Origin: Gemmatimonadota bacterium
Lineage (GTDB): Bacteria > Gemmatimonadota > Gemmatimonadetes > Gemmatimonadales > GWC2-71-9
Assembly (NCBI GenBank): GCA_029862935.1
Contig: JAOTWK010000107.1
Location: 1 to 9,556, forward strand
Length of the DNA: 9,556 nucleotides
Direction of reading: 5' to 3'
Shown: piece by piece, positions 1-6,827 of the stretch
Layout: every line of letters begins with the position of its first letter
Numbering within the stretch: the first letter of the stretch is position 1
The notes under the pieces: model-generated
What the model was told of the DNA's origin: nothing
The model's database searches: none
The model's input: only the letters and a program-made list of their open reading frames with translations
Translations under genes and position numbers: made by a program

Positions 1-1420
1 CATCGAATGGGATTCGGGCTGTCCCGACCTCCTGATAGGTCTCGTGCCCCTTCCCCGCCAGCAACAGGACATCTCCCGGCTCCAGCATCACGATCGCACG
101 TCGGATTGCCTCGCGTCGGTCCGCGACGCGAACGTGGGATGCGCCTGCCATTCCGGCCTCGATGTCGTCGATGATGCGATCGGGGTCTTCCGTGCGTGGG
201 TTGTCGCTGGTGACGATGACCGCGTCAGCGCCACGCACTGCTGCCTGGCCCATGAGCGGACGCTTGCTGCGATCACGGTCGCCGCCGGCACCGAAGAGCA
301 CGACCACCCTCCCGGCCGTCAGCGGTCGCAGCGCAGCGAGGGCGCGCTCGAGGGCGTCGGGCGTGTGCGCGTAGTCGCGAAGCACCGAAGCCTCCGCACT
401 CGCCAGCAGTTCCATGCGACCCGGGATCTGCGGGACGGTCGCCAGGGCTGTCACAATTTCGGCGGGGGACATTCCAAGCCCCCAGGCGGCTGCGGAGGCA
501 GCGAGCGCGTTGTGCACGTTGAACGCTCCGAGGAGCGGCCAACGCGCATCGACCTCTGCTCCTCCAAACGAGATCGTGCCCGCCGCCCCGTTCGGCCCGA
601 GGTCGACGGTGCACGCCTCGACGTCGGGGCGACCGGAGCGCCCGTACCCGATCCGGCGCACACCACTGCGATGCGGCAGCGATTGCCACGCGGAGTCGTC
701 GACGTTCACGACTTCGATGGCATCGGGGCCGAGCAAATCGGAAAGGCGGGCCTTGACGTCGCGGTAGGCGTCGAGAGTGGCGTGGTAGTCGAGATGTTCG
801 TGGGACAGATTGGTGTAGACCGCGGCCCGAAGACGAACCGTCTCGAGCCGCCGCTGGTCAAGCGCGTGCGACGACGCTTCCATAACGACCGTCTGAACCC
901 CGCGATCGCGCAGCGCGGCAAAGACGCCCTGGAGTTCGACGGCGCCGGGAGTGGTGAGGCTCCCGTACCCCTCTAGGGCAGCACCCAAGCCATCAAACGC
1001 CCCGAGGGTGCCGATGGACCCGGTACTTCGGTCGCCGTTCAGGAGGTGGCGGAGCACGGCTACCGTCGTGCTCTTGCCGTTGGTGCCCGTGACACCGATG
1101 ACCCGCATACCATCCGTGGGCCTGCCGAACCACTCTCGCGCCACCACCGCCGTCGCGACGCGGCTGTCACGCACCGTTACCTGCGGGATCGACACATCCA
1201 CCTCCCGCACCACAAGCGCCACCGCAGCCCCACGGGCCGCCGCGTCGCCGACGAACCGGTGCCCGTCCAGCGCCGTGCCTTCCACTGCGCAGAACAACCC
1301 ACCCCTCATCATGGCGCGCGAGTCCTCAGTGATACCGGTGACCTTGAGATCCAAGTCCGGCGCCGACACGAGCTGCCCGGACTGGCGCAGCCCCTCCAGC
1401 AATACGCGCAGCGACCTCAT
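1..1420 (-). CDS. murE: UDP-MurNAc-tripeptide synthetase MurE (meso-DAP-adding type), C-terminus cut by window edge
   Basis: This is a cytoplasmic Mur ligase that uses ATP to add the third stem-peptide residue to UDP-MurNAc-L-Ala-D-Glu. I translated 473 residues by hand, reading minus from ATG 1418-1420; the frame is open to base 1. Visible motifs are the P-loop TGTNGKST (111-118), TNLSHEHLDYH followed by K223 at the position of the carbamylated lysine, PGRMELL then DYAHTPDALE, GAGGDRD, DNPR (406-409) and GKGHE (456-460). In characterised MurE enzymes DNPR, with the Gly and Glu of GKGHE, contacts meso-diaminopimelate, so DAP rather than lysine is the predicted substrate. E. coli MurE is 495 aa, so roughly 20 residues are probably missing. 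The start codon overlaps the ftsI stop in an ATGA, implying translational coupling. The function is secure; DAP specificity is inferred from the motif. Confidence 0.96.
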   Translation of the reverse strand, partial: MRSLRVLLEGLRQSGQLVSAPDLDLKVTGITEDSRAMMRGGLFCAVEGTALDGHRFVGDAAARGAAVALVVREVDVSIPQVTVRDSRVATAVVAREWFGRPTDGMRVIGVTGTNGKSTTVAVLRHLLNGDRSTGSIGTLGAFDGLGAALEGYGSLTTPGAVELQGVFAALRDRGVQTVVMEASSHALDQRRLETVRLRAAVYTNLSHEHLDYHATLDAYRDVKARLSDLLGPDAIEVVNVDDSAWQSLPHRSGVRRIGYGRSGRPDVEACTVDLGPNGAAGTISFGGAEVDARWPLLGAFNVHNALAASAAAWGLGMSPAEIVTALATVPQIPGRMELLASAEASVLRDYAHTPDALERALAALRPLTAGRVVVLFGAGGDRDRSKRPLMGQAAVRGADAVIVTSDNPRTEDPDRIIDDIEAGMAGASHVRVADRREAIRRAIVMLEPGDVLLLAGKGHETYQEVGTARIPFD

Positions 1421-3336
1421 CGTCCTGATCCGGGTGCCGTGATCGTCACGAGTGTGCCACGCGCAACACGCACGCCCGCGGCGGGTTCCGACCTCAAGAC
1501 CTCACCCCACCCGAGCGCGCGGACGCGGAGCCCTGCCTGATGGAGCTGATGCGCGGCCTGACGCAACGGGAGTCCCGTCACGTTCGGCACCACGCGCGCG
1601 GTTGCAGAGTCGGCCGTGCCGACGACCGGCCACGCCGACACCCACGGCTCCGGATCGCTGTTTGCGGGGGACTCAGGATTTCCCGAGACGCTTGACCGCG
1701 TGAGGCGTGTGCGATCGAGCACCCCAGCCCGGGCCGCTAGCAGCTCCTGTAACACGCGCCGCGTGACCGGAGCCGCCGTGAGCGTGGCGTACCCCTCCCT
1801 GGGGTCATCCAGCTTCACGACCATCACGAGTTGCGGATCCTCCGCCGGGAACATGGATGCGAAGGTGGCCGTGTACGAACCTGTGACGTATCCGCCGCGT
1901 CCCGCGCGGAGAGCCGTCCCTGTCTTGCCAGCTACCTCGTAGCTGGTGAGCGCCGCGGTCGCGCCCGTCCCCCCTTCGTAGACCACGCCGCGCAGCATGC
2001 CGCGAAGTTCAGCCGCCACGTCACTCGGCACGACGCGTCGTACCGGCTGGGGGACGTGACGATACACGGTCTTTCCGTTCGGGGATCGCACTTCGCGGAC
2101 GACGGTGGGCTGCATCAACAACCCATCATTTGCAATGGCGGCATAGGCCTGCGCCAACTGCAACGCTGAGACGGCAATCTCGTATCCCATGGCCACGCTC
2201 GCCGCGCTGGTGCCACTCCACTGCCGTGGTCGACGCAGGGTCCCCGCCGTCTCGGCAGGCAGTTCCAGCCCCGTTGGTGAGCCGAGACCGAACCGCCGAA
2301 GCATCTGATATTGCTCCTCATGCGAGAGACTCAGGGAGAACTTCACGATGCCGATGTTGCTGGATCGCCGAATCACGTCCCGCAGCGTGAGCCAGCCTTC
2401 CGGGTGCTCGTCGGTGATCACGCGGCCATTGAGATGGAACGTGCCACGCTCCGCCCACACCGTATCGCCGGGCCGGGCAACGCGCTCTGTGAGGAGTGCC
2501 GCAGCGGCAAACAGCTTCGCCGTCGAGCCAGGCTCGAACGCCCCTGTCCAGGCGCCTGTGCTGGACGAGCCCTGTGAGGCAAGGGCGAGCACCTCGCCAG
2601 TGGCCGGATCGAGCGCGACCACGTCCCCACCCTCGGCATCGTGCACCGCAATCGCGTCGGCGAGCGCCTGCTCCACGATCTCCTGCAGGTCGGCGTCGAG
2701 CGTCAGGTAGACGTCGTGTCCCGGCACAGGGAACGCGCCAAGGCGCGCAGGCGATTCGTACTCCATACGGTGGCGGTCCTTGAGCACGACCGACGTCCCG
2801 GGCAGTCCCGTCAGTACCGAGTCGAGCACTCGCTCGATCCCACTTGCGGGCCGTCCGTCTCCCCCAGGTCGGCCGATGATGGTTCGTGCGAGATCCGGAT
2901 GTGGCTGGAAGCGATTGAGCTCGCGAGTGAGATACACGCCCCGCATTCCGCGGAGCGGCTGCACCTGCAGCGATGTAAACGGTCCACCGAAATACCCGTA
3001 TTGTCTCCGCAGCTCGCGGCGCGTCGCTCGGAGCGAGAGACCCAGGTGTTTGGCGATGCGTCGGGCATCGGCTTCAGGGTCCGCCAGCTCCGTGCGGGTC
3101 ACATCCACTCGGAACGCTTCCTGAGTCAGAGCGAGCGCAGTGCCCTTGCGGTCATGGATCGTTCCACGTCGCGCTGGGTACGTGCGCCGCTCCGTTCGTT
3201 GCGCCTCGGCCGTGGCGGCGTGCCTCGCTCCCTGGAGGAGCTGCACCTGCGCAGCGCGGCCGAGGAGCGCCAGCCCCACGAGGGCAAAGGCGATCTGCAC
3301 GAGCTGCAGCCGCGCAATCGGACGGGTCATCTTCAC
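1417..3336 (-). CDS. ftsI: Septal peptidoglycan transpeptidase FtsI/PBP3-like class B penicillin-binding protein with PASTA domain
   Basis: This is a 639-aa class B penicillin-binding protein that cross-links septal peptidoglycan in the periplasm. It has a short cytoplasmic N-terminus, one membrane helix (about 10-29), and a PBP dimer/pedestal domain (about 50-205) that includes the family motif RRGTIHDRKG. The transpeptidase domain (about 235-535) carries STAK with nucleophile S271, SSN (325-327) and KTG (471-473). A Ser/Pro-rich linker (about 541-580) leads to one C-terminal PASTA repeat (about 581-635, starting VVPNVTGLPL). The start is GTG at 3336, two bases after the ftsL stop, with GAGG five bases upstream. 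ATG at 3330 is an alternative that loses only two residues. Its position between ftsL and murE is the classic dcw order. A PASTA tail is familiar from SpoVD/PBP2x proteins and is absent from E. coli FtsI. Division role rather than elongation is inferred from position. Confidence 0.95.
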   Translation of the reverse strand: MKMTRPIARLQLVQIAFALVGLALLGRAAQVQLLQGARHAATAEAQRTERRTYPARRGTIHDRKGTALALTQEAFRVDVTRTELADPEADARRIAKHLGLSLRATRRELRRQYGYFGGPFTSLQVQPLRGMRGVYLTRELNRFQPHPDLARTIIGRPGGDGRPASGIERVLDSVLTGLPGTSVVLKDRHRMEYESPARLGAFPVPGHDVYLTLDADLQEIVEQALADAIAVHDAEGGDVVALDPATGEVLALASQGSSSTGAWTGAFEPGSTAKLFAAAALLTERVARPGDTVWAERGTFHLNGRVITDEHPEGWLTLRDVIRRSSNIGIVKFSLSLSHEEQYQMLRRFGLGSPTGLELPAETAGTLRRPRQWSGTSAASVAMGYEIAVSALQLAQAYAAIANDGLLMQPTVVREVRSPNGKTVYRHVPQPVRRVVPSDVAAELRGMLRGVVYEGGTGATAALTSYEVAGKTGTALRAGRGGYVTGSYTATFASMFPAEDPQLVMVVKLDDPREGYATLTAAPVTRRVLQELLAARAGVLDRTRLTRSSVSGNPESPANSDPEPWVSAWPVVGTADSATARVVPNVTGLPLRQAAHQLHQAGLRVRALGWGEVLRSEPAAGVRVARGTLVTITAPGSGR

Positions 3337-3338
3337 GG

Positions 3339-3626
3339 TTACCTCGGGCTCGAGCGCTCGACAATCACAACTTCACTGTCGGCGGGCATGCGAAGGCCCA
3401 GCGATTCTGCCCGTCCGGTCAGTACCGCGCGGCTCTGGGCCGTGCGGATGCGGCGCATGAGGGCGGCCTTTTGCGCTTCGACCACGGAGCGCTCATTGCG
3501 GCGTTCTTCCAGGACCCGTGCCAGGACGTGCGCTGAGGTCTGTCGCGCCGTCACCCACACCAACACCGCGAGCACGAACAGCAGCCACAGGCCCACCCAG
3601 AATCGGCCCCTAGGCGTCGCTGCCAC
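3339..3626 (-). CDS. ftsL: Cell division protein FtsL-like (bitopic membrane protein with coiled coil)
   Basis: This 95-aa bitopic protein has a short basic N-terminus, one hydrophobic helix (about 10-27), a periplasmic heptad-like coiled coil (about 33-68), and a C-terminal segment ESLGLRMPADSEVVIVE that resembles the usual FtsL ending. FtsL normally pairs with DivIC/FtsB and FtsQ and regulates the FtsWI synthase. Sequence conservation in this family is very low, so the call rests on size, topology and position between rsmH and ftsI. I chose GTG 3624-3626 because GGGGA lies seven bases upstream; it overlaps the rsmH stop by 17 bases. An upstream GTG at 3650 would add eight residues but has no ribosome binding site that I can see. 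Confidence 0.85.
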   Translation of the reverse strand: MAATPRGRFWVGLWLLFVLAVLVWVTARQTSAHVLARVLEERRNERSVVEAQKAALMRRIRTAQSRAVLTGRAESLGLRMPADSEVVIVERSSPR

Positions 3627-4518
3627 AGAGAAATCCCCGCAGTTTGGCACTGCGGGCGCGAGGGTTCATGGTGACTTCCTCATCTGTCGGCCCGACGGGG
3701 CGCGGCGGGTCCACCCGTCCCAACGGGTGCCCCCGACACGTACAGATCGGCAACGCAGGCGGACATACACAGCTCCGTGCCCATTCCTTGAAGGCGTGCT
3801 TGACGATGCGATCCTCGCCTGAATGATAGCTGATGACCAGCAACCGACCGCCGGACACGAGGCTGTCCCGCACGGCCGGGAGCGCCGTCTGCAGCTGCCC
3901 GAGCTCGTCGTTCACCGCCATCCGCACGGCCTGGAACAGGCGTGCGAAGTCAGATGGTCCGCTGCGGGGCCCGAGAGCGGATCGAATGGCATTGACGAGG
4001 TCGTCACTCGTGGACAGCGGCTGCCGTTCCCGCCGGCGGACGATCGCGGCGGCGAGTTTGGGGGCCTTCCGCTCATCGGCAGCGTCGCGGAACAGCGTGA
4101 CCAACTCGGGGCGCGACAACCGGTTGAGGAGTTCTGCCGCCGTGACACCATCCCGATCCATGCGCATGTCCAGGGCGACGTGGGGACGGAACGAGAAGCC
4201 GCGCGCGTCGTCATCGAGGTGGCGGGACGACACCCCGAGATCAAACAGTACGAGGTCGGGCTCGAACTCCCGAATCTCGGCCAGGGTGACATCGTCGCCG
4301 AATCGGCCGCAGTGCCAACGCATACCGTCTGTCCCGTAGCGTTCTCGGGCGCGGCCAATGGCATCGGGATCACGATCGATCGCCAGGACCTCTGCACCGA
4401 GCGCTCGCAGGCGGGCCGTGTGGCCCCCATCCCCGGCCGTGGCGTCGACCGCGCGTTGGCTCCCCGCCGCCAGCCGCACGACTTCATCGGCCAGGACGGG
4501 CACATGCATCGTGGTCAC
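3610..4518 (-). CDS. rsmH: 16S rRNA (cytosine(1402)-N(4))-methyltransferase RsmH (MraW)
   Basis: This SAM-dependent methyltransferase modifies N4 of C1402 in the ribosomal decoding centre. The product is 302 aa, close to the usual 300-315. The N-terminal HVPVLADEVV is the family signature, followed by a SAM-binding loop DATAGDGGHT (about 25-34). Other conserved blocks are FDLGVSSRHLD, GFSFRPHVALDMRMD, and ISYHSGEDRIVK (family form SFHSLEDRIVK). A C-terminal CVCPPALPICTC cluster is also present. I chose GTG at 4516-4518 because GGGAG lies eight bases upstream (4527-4531). ATG at 4509, three codons later, is a possible alternative. An in-frame ATG at 4587 would force translation through a 12-bp hairpin and is unlikely. 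This is the first gene of the visible dcw operon, and no mraZ precedes it. Confidence 0.96.
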   Translation of the reverse strand: MTTMHVPVLADEVVRLAAGSQRAVDATAGDGGHTARLRALGAEVLAIDRDPDAIGRARERYGTDGMRWHCGRFGDDVTLAEIREFEPDLVLFDLGVSSRHLDDDARGFSFRPHVALDMRMDRDGVTAAELLNRLSRPELVTLFRDAADERKAPKLAAAIVRRRERQPLSTSDDLVNAIRSALGPRSGPSDFARLFQAVRMAVNDELGQLQTALPAVRDSLVSGGRLLVISYHSGEDRIVKHAFKEWARSCVCPPALPICTCRGHPLGRVDPPRPVGPTDEEVTMNPRARSAKLRGFLCGSDA

Positions 4519-4526
4519 AACGGTAA

Positions 4527-4531
4527 CTCCC
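4527..4531 (-). promoter_or_regulatory. Ribosome binding site deciding the rsmH start
   Basis: Minus-strand GGGAG sits eight bases before GTG 4516-4518 and 17 bases before ATG 4507-4509. The spacing favours the GTG as the rsmH start. It lies only eight bases downstream of the strong hairpin at 4540-4568. Confidence 0.6.
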
Positions 4532-4539
4532 AAACGACG

Positions 4540-4568
4540 CCGGCCCCGCGCAGTGGGCGCGGGGCCGG
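4540..4568 (-). terminator. Strong GC-rich hairpin between tRNA-Asp and rsmH (terminator or attenuator-like)
   Basis: A perfect 12-bp inverted repeat (CCGGCCCCGCGC with its complement) encloses a five-base loop. It lies 27 bases past the tRNA-Asp 3' end and 21 bases before the rsmH start. The downstream tract on the minus strand, CGTCGTTTGG, is only weakly T-rich, so full intrinsic termination is uncertain. It could end or trim the tRNA transcript, limit read-through into the dcw genes, or protect a 3' end. The structure is seen directly; the function is inferred. Confidence 0.55.
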
Positions 4569-4595
4569 GCGGATGACGGGTCTTCATGAGTCAAG

Positions 4596-4669
4596 CGGGG
4601 CTGACGGGACTCGAACCCGCGGCCTCCGGTGTGACAGACCGGCACTCTAACCAGCTGAGCTACAGCCCC
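4596..4669 (-). tRNA. tRNA-Asp (anticodon GTC)
   Basis: The minus strand folds as a complete cloverleaf. The acceptor stem is GGGGCTG/CAGCCCC with discriminator G73, as expected for Asp. The D arm contains AGCTCAGCTGGTTAGAGT. The anticodon stem CCGGT/ACCGG holds the loop CTGTCAC, giving anticodon GTC (complement at 4633-4635). The T loop is TTCGAGT. No CCA is encoded, so it must be added after transcription. It sits between the exported TPR gene and rsmH. Confidence 0.97.
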
Positions 4670-4689
4670 AATTCCCAGAGGTGCGACGC

Positions 4690-4718
4690 AATGTAGACCC
4701 GCTTAGACGCCAATACAA
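4690..4718 (-). promoter_or_regulatory. Candidate sigma-70-like promoter for tRNA-Asp (possibly also rsmH operon)
   Basis: On the minus strand TTGTAT (4713-4718) and TACATT (4690-4695) are separated by exactly 17 bases. This would start transcription about 14 bases before the tRNA-Asp 5' end at 4669. The hexamer matches are modest (3/6 and 4/6), so the case rests on spacing and position. Confidence 0.4.
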
Positions 4719-4722
4719 GCGG
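4699..4722. repeat. Short inverted repeat overlapping the tRNA-Asp promoter spacer
   Basis: CCGCTT (4699-4704) and AAGCGG (4717-4722) form a perfect 6-bp dyad around a 12-base loop. It lies just past the stop codon of the TPR gene and overlaps the putative -35 and spacer. It could be a weak terminator for the upstream gene or an operator. It could also be chance. Confidence 0.3.
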
Positions 4723-4724
4723 TG

Positions 4725-6476
4725 CTACCGACAGCTATAGGCCCGCCGGAGCTGCGGAATCCGCGCCTCGAAATTCTGGAACTGCTGCATGAACTGCTCA
4801 GACTGCTGCGGCGCGAGTGACGCGCCAAGGGTCAGCGCTTCTTTCCCCCGCGCGATCATCCTCGCTTCTTCGTCAACCAGCGCGCAGGACTCGGTCGCGG
4901 TGACCTGCGGATCGAACTCGAAGATCCGGAACATGAGCCCAAGGCCGAGGAAGAAGTTGGTCTGCTGCGTCAGCCGCTGGAGCACGTCGTGCTCGATCGC
5001 CTTCTCGAGCCAGGTGACGGCCACCGGCAGCTCCTTCCGGGTCTGCACCATCGCCGAGCCCTTTTGGTAGTACAGGACCGCGGCGTTCATCACGACCGAC
5101 GGCTCGCGGCTTGCAGTGGTGGCCCGCTCGAGGAACGCCCCGCCCTTGTGGAGGCGTGCGGTGTCGAGGGGCGTGGCCGTATCGATCGGCAGGTCGTCGA
5201 GCAGGATGTGCGCCGCCGCCAGCGCGCTGCGGTAATCGGTCGGATCGAGCTCGAGCAGGTGATCATAGACTACGACCACGGAATCCAGCATTCCCGCCGC
5301 CGCCAGCGCGCTCGCATGCGCGCGCCAGAGCGGCACGTTGTCGGGTGCATGGGATATTGCTTCACCCGACCAGCGGAGCATCGCCGCTGTGTCCGACAGG
5401 GCCTGCGACGCTCCCACGATCTGCTGGTAGAATACGGTATCGCCGACGAGCGACGTGTCGACCCGATACTGCGTCTCCAACGCGGCGAGCGCGCAGCCCC
5501 AGATGCCACCCTCGACACATGCCCGCGCCTTGAACTGCAGCATGCCGAGGTCCGACGGACTTGTGGCAAGCCATTCGTCGGCCAAGGTCCGTGCCTGTTC
5601 GAACTGGCGGAGCGTGATCGCTCCCGCAATGACACCCATCCGGAGCTCACGGTTGGCTCCATCGACGCGACTCTGCTGTGCGAACGCGGTCAGCGCGCCC
5701 ACCGAGTCGCCGACCTGCTGATACAGACGCCCTAACCGCTCCCACCCCTTGAGCATGAGGGAGTCTCCCGCCACGGCTCGCTTCAGGTAGGCAATCTGAC
5801 TGTCTGGCGGTTCCTGCAGGGCTTCCGACACGATTTCGGCGCACATGGCGGCGGCGGGATGGTTCGGGTAGAGCAGGAACGCCCGATCGGCCTTTTGTTT
5901 CGCGTCGCGGAAATCCCCCGCTGCTGTCCGGTCGGAGCACTCGCGCGCGAACTGTGCCGCTTTGACTTGATTCTCCAACGTGTCCACGATGGCCGACGCA
6001 AACCCTCGCGGGTCCTGCCCAGCCACACCCTGAACTGTGGTCCACCCGGCCAACCCGGACCGGCCAATATCGACGATGTGGAATGTGCCCATCGGCGCGG
6101 TCCCATCATGCCACACGCGCCCCTCGACGTAGACATCGGACTGCAGCGCCCGGGCCAACCGTTCTGCGTCCGCCGCGCCAAGGATGGCGTCACAGCTGTA
6201 CGCGGACTCAGTCAGCACCTGACAGACGACGTCGCTCTGCAGCACGCGCATCTTGTGCCGCATCTTGTTCCGCATCCGCTTGCGGACCTCGTCCGCCAGA
6301 CCAACGACGTACGCGGAGTCGGTTCCGTCACCTGGCGCTGGGATCAAGAAGAGCACGCGCTCGTTCGAGCGCTGCACAGCCAACTGAGCGCTCGCACTCG
6401 AAACCGCGCTCCCGAGCACCAAGACGGTTCCCAGTGCGGCGATGAAGTATCGCGATGTCAGTCGTGTCCAAGGCAC
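4725..6476 (-). CDS. Exported TPR-repeat protein with N-terminal TolB-N/FlgO-like alpha/beta domain, function unknown
   Basis: I do not recognise a named family for this 583-aa product. A signal peptide occupies about 1-30, with a hydrophobic core and an ASA-Q cleavage site, so the protein should be periplasmic. Residues about 38-175 read like the alpha/beta domain of TolB-N/FlgO-type proteins: strand LFLIPAP, then LADEVRKRM, then DAERLARALQSDVYVEGRV. Degenerate TPR helices follow from about 175 to 530. There are eight cysteines, the last in the C-terminal YSCR, which may form disulfides. Residues 65-76 are three tandem R-x-K-M units. The start is GTG 6474-6476 with GGAGGA seven bases upstream. 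The frame stays open upstream to 6863, but that would read through tRNA-Val and is not coding. A scaffold or envelope-assembly role is only a guess. Confidence 0.88.
   Translation of the reverse strand: MPWTRLTSRYFIAALGTVLVLGSAVSSASAQLAVQRSNERVLFLIPAPGDGTDSAYVVGLADEVRKRMRNKMRHKMRVLQSDVVCQVLTESAYSCDAILGAADAERLARALQSDVYVEGRVWHDGTAPMGTFHIVDIGRSGLAGWTTVQGVAGQDPRGFASAIVDTLENQVKAAQFARECSDRTAAGDFRDAKQKADRAFLLYPNHPAAAMCAEIVSEALQEPPDSQIAYLKRAVAGDSLMLKGWERLGRLYQQVGDSVGALTAFAQQSRVDGANRELRMGVIAGAITLRQFEQARTLADEWLATSPSDLGMLQFKARACVEGGIWGCALAALETQYRVDTSLVGDTVFYQQIVGASQALSDTAAMLRWSGEAISHAPDNVPLWRAHASALAAAGMLDSVVVVYDHLLELDPTDYRSALAAAHILLDDLPIDTATPLDTARLHKGGAFLERATTASREPSVVMNAAVLYYQKGSAMVQTRKELPVAVTWLEKAIEHDVLQRLTQQTNFFLGLGLMFRIFEFDPQVTATESCALVDEEARMIARGKEALTLGASLAPQQSEQFMQQFQNFEARIPQLRRAYSCR
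6247..6284 (-). repeat. Tandem 12-base repeat (3 units) encoding R-x-K-M repeats
   Basis: Plus-strand units CGCATCTTGTGC, CGCATCTTGTTC and CGCATCCGCTTG lie head to tail. They encode RKRM, RNKM and RHKM (residues 65-76 of the exported TPR protein). The first two units differ at one base, and the third has diverged. Recent local duplication is the simplest origin. Confidence 0.7.
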
Positions 6477-6518
6477 TGTATGTCCTCCGCGTTCCCGCGT
6501 CTGCAGTTGACCACCAGA

Positions 6519-6592
6519 TGGGCGAAGAGGGATTCGAACCCCCGACTTCCTGCTTGTAAGGCAGGCGCTCTGAACCCCTGAGCTATTCGCCC
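6519..6592 (-). tRNA. tRNA-Val (anticodon TAC)
   Basis: The minus strand forms a full cloverleaf. The acceptor stem is GGGCGAA/TTCGCCC with A73. The D arm contains AGCTCAGGGGTTCAGAGC. The anticodon stem CCTGC/GCAGG holds the loop CTTACAA, giving anticodon TAC (complement at 6556-6558). The T loop is TTCGAAT. CCA is not encoded. The gene begins 12 bases after the small membrane protein stop and ends 42 bases before the next GTG start. It is therefore probably processed from a shared transcript. Confidence 0.97.
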
Positions 6593-6604
6593 GCGACACC
6601 CGGC

Positions 6605-6790
6605 TCACAGTGCGAGGCCAAGGGGGAAGAGGACGCAGTAACCCAGGACCAGGAGCACCGGAGCCACCGTTGTCGACCCTCCTGCCAGCAAAAAGTATCC
6701 CACCGTCAACGAAATGACAGCGGCGCCCAGCAGCACGAAGTTGCGCGTCCGAAACCGCAATCGCGCTGGCGACCCAACCCTCATGTTCAT
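6605..6790 (-). CDS. Small two-helix membrane protein, resembles DUF3098 pattern
   Basis: This 61-aa basic-then-hydrophobic protein has a charged N-terminus (RLRFRTRN) followed by two membrane segments (about 19-37 and 41-60) linked by GGSTTVAP. The pattern NFVLLG...GYFLL.GG...APVLLVLGY recalls the small DUF3098 membrane proteins, but I cannot confirm membership. Function is unknown. ATG 6788-6790 is used because a promoter ends eight bases upstream, giving an almost leaderless mRNA. ATG 6782-6784 is an alternative, with GGGGG nine bases upstream if transcription starts earlier. tRNA-Val follows after 12 bases. Confidence 0.75.
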   Translation of the reverse strand: MNMRVGSPARLRFRTRNFVLLGAAVISLTVGYFLLAGGSTTVAPVLLVLGYCVLFPLGLAL

Positions 6791-6798
6791 AGACCCCC

Positions 6799-6827
6799 AG
6801 CGTAACGTGAGGTTCCGAGAGCGTCAA
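6799..6827 (-). promoter_or_regulatory. Candidate sigma-70-like promoter overlapping the peptidase stop codon
   Basis: On the minus strand TTGACG (6822-6827, 5/6 to the consensus -35) is followed after 17 bases by TACGCT (6799-6804, TANNNT form). The TGA stop of the peptidase lies inside the -35 box. Predicted initiation falls at about 6791-6793, one to three bases before ATG 6788-6790. The unit would include the small membrane protein, tRNA-Val and perhaps the exported TPR gene. Confidence 0.5.

Noticed and set aside
44..976. Plus-strand open frame of 310 codons
   Set aside because: It lies opposite murE, whose minus-strand translation shows every family motif. The plus frame has a low-complexity Arg/Gly/Val-rich composition and no recognisable domain.
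2641..3822. Plus-strand open frame of 393 codons across ftsI, ftsL and rsmH
   Set aside because: It runs antisense through three well-supported genes and their junctions. High GC content readily yields such frames, and its composition does not look like a protein.
4519..4587. Longer rsmH start at ATG 4587
   Set aside because: It begins nine bases after the tRNA, would read through the 12-bp hairpin, and adds residues absent from the family. The GTG at 4518 has proper spacing from GGGAG.
4519..4690. MraZ-type TGGGN boxes upstream of rsmH
   Set aside because: TGGGA occurs before rsmH and before tRNA-Asp, but the copies are not arranged as the regularly spaced repeats that MraZ is known to bind.
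4596..6592. Genomic island or prophage attachment at the tRNA genes
   Set aside because: No integrase, no duplicated tRNA 3' end and no mobile gene is visible. The enclosed gene resembles its neighbours in GC content and style.
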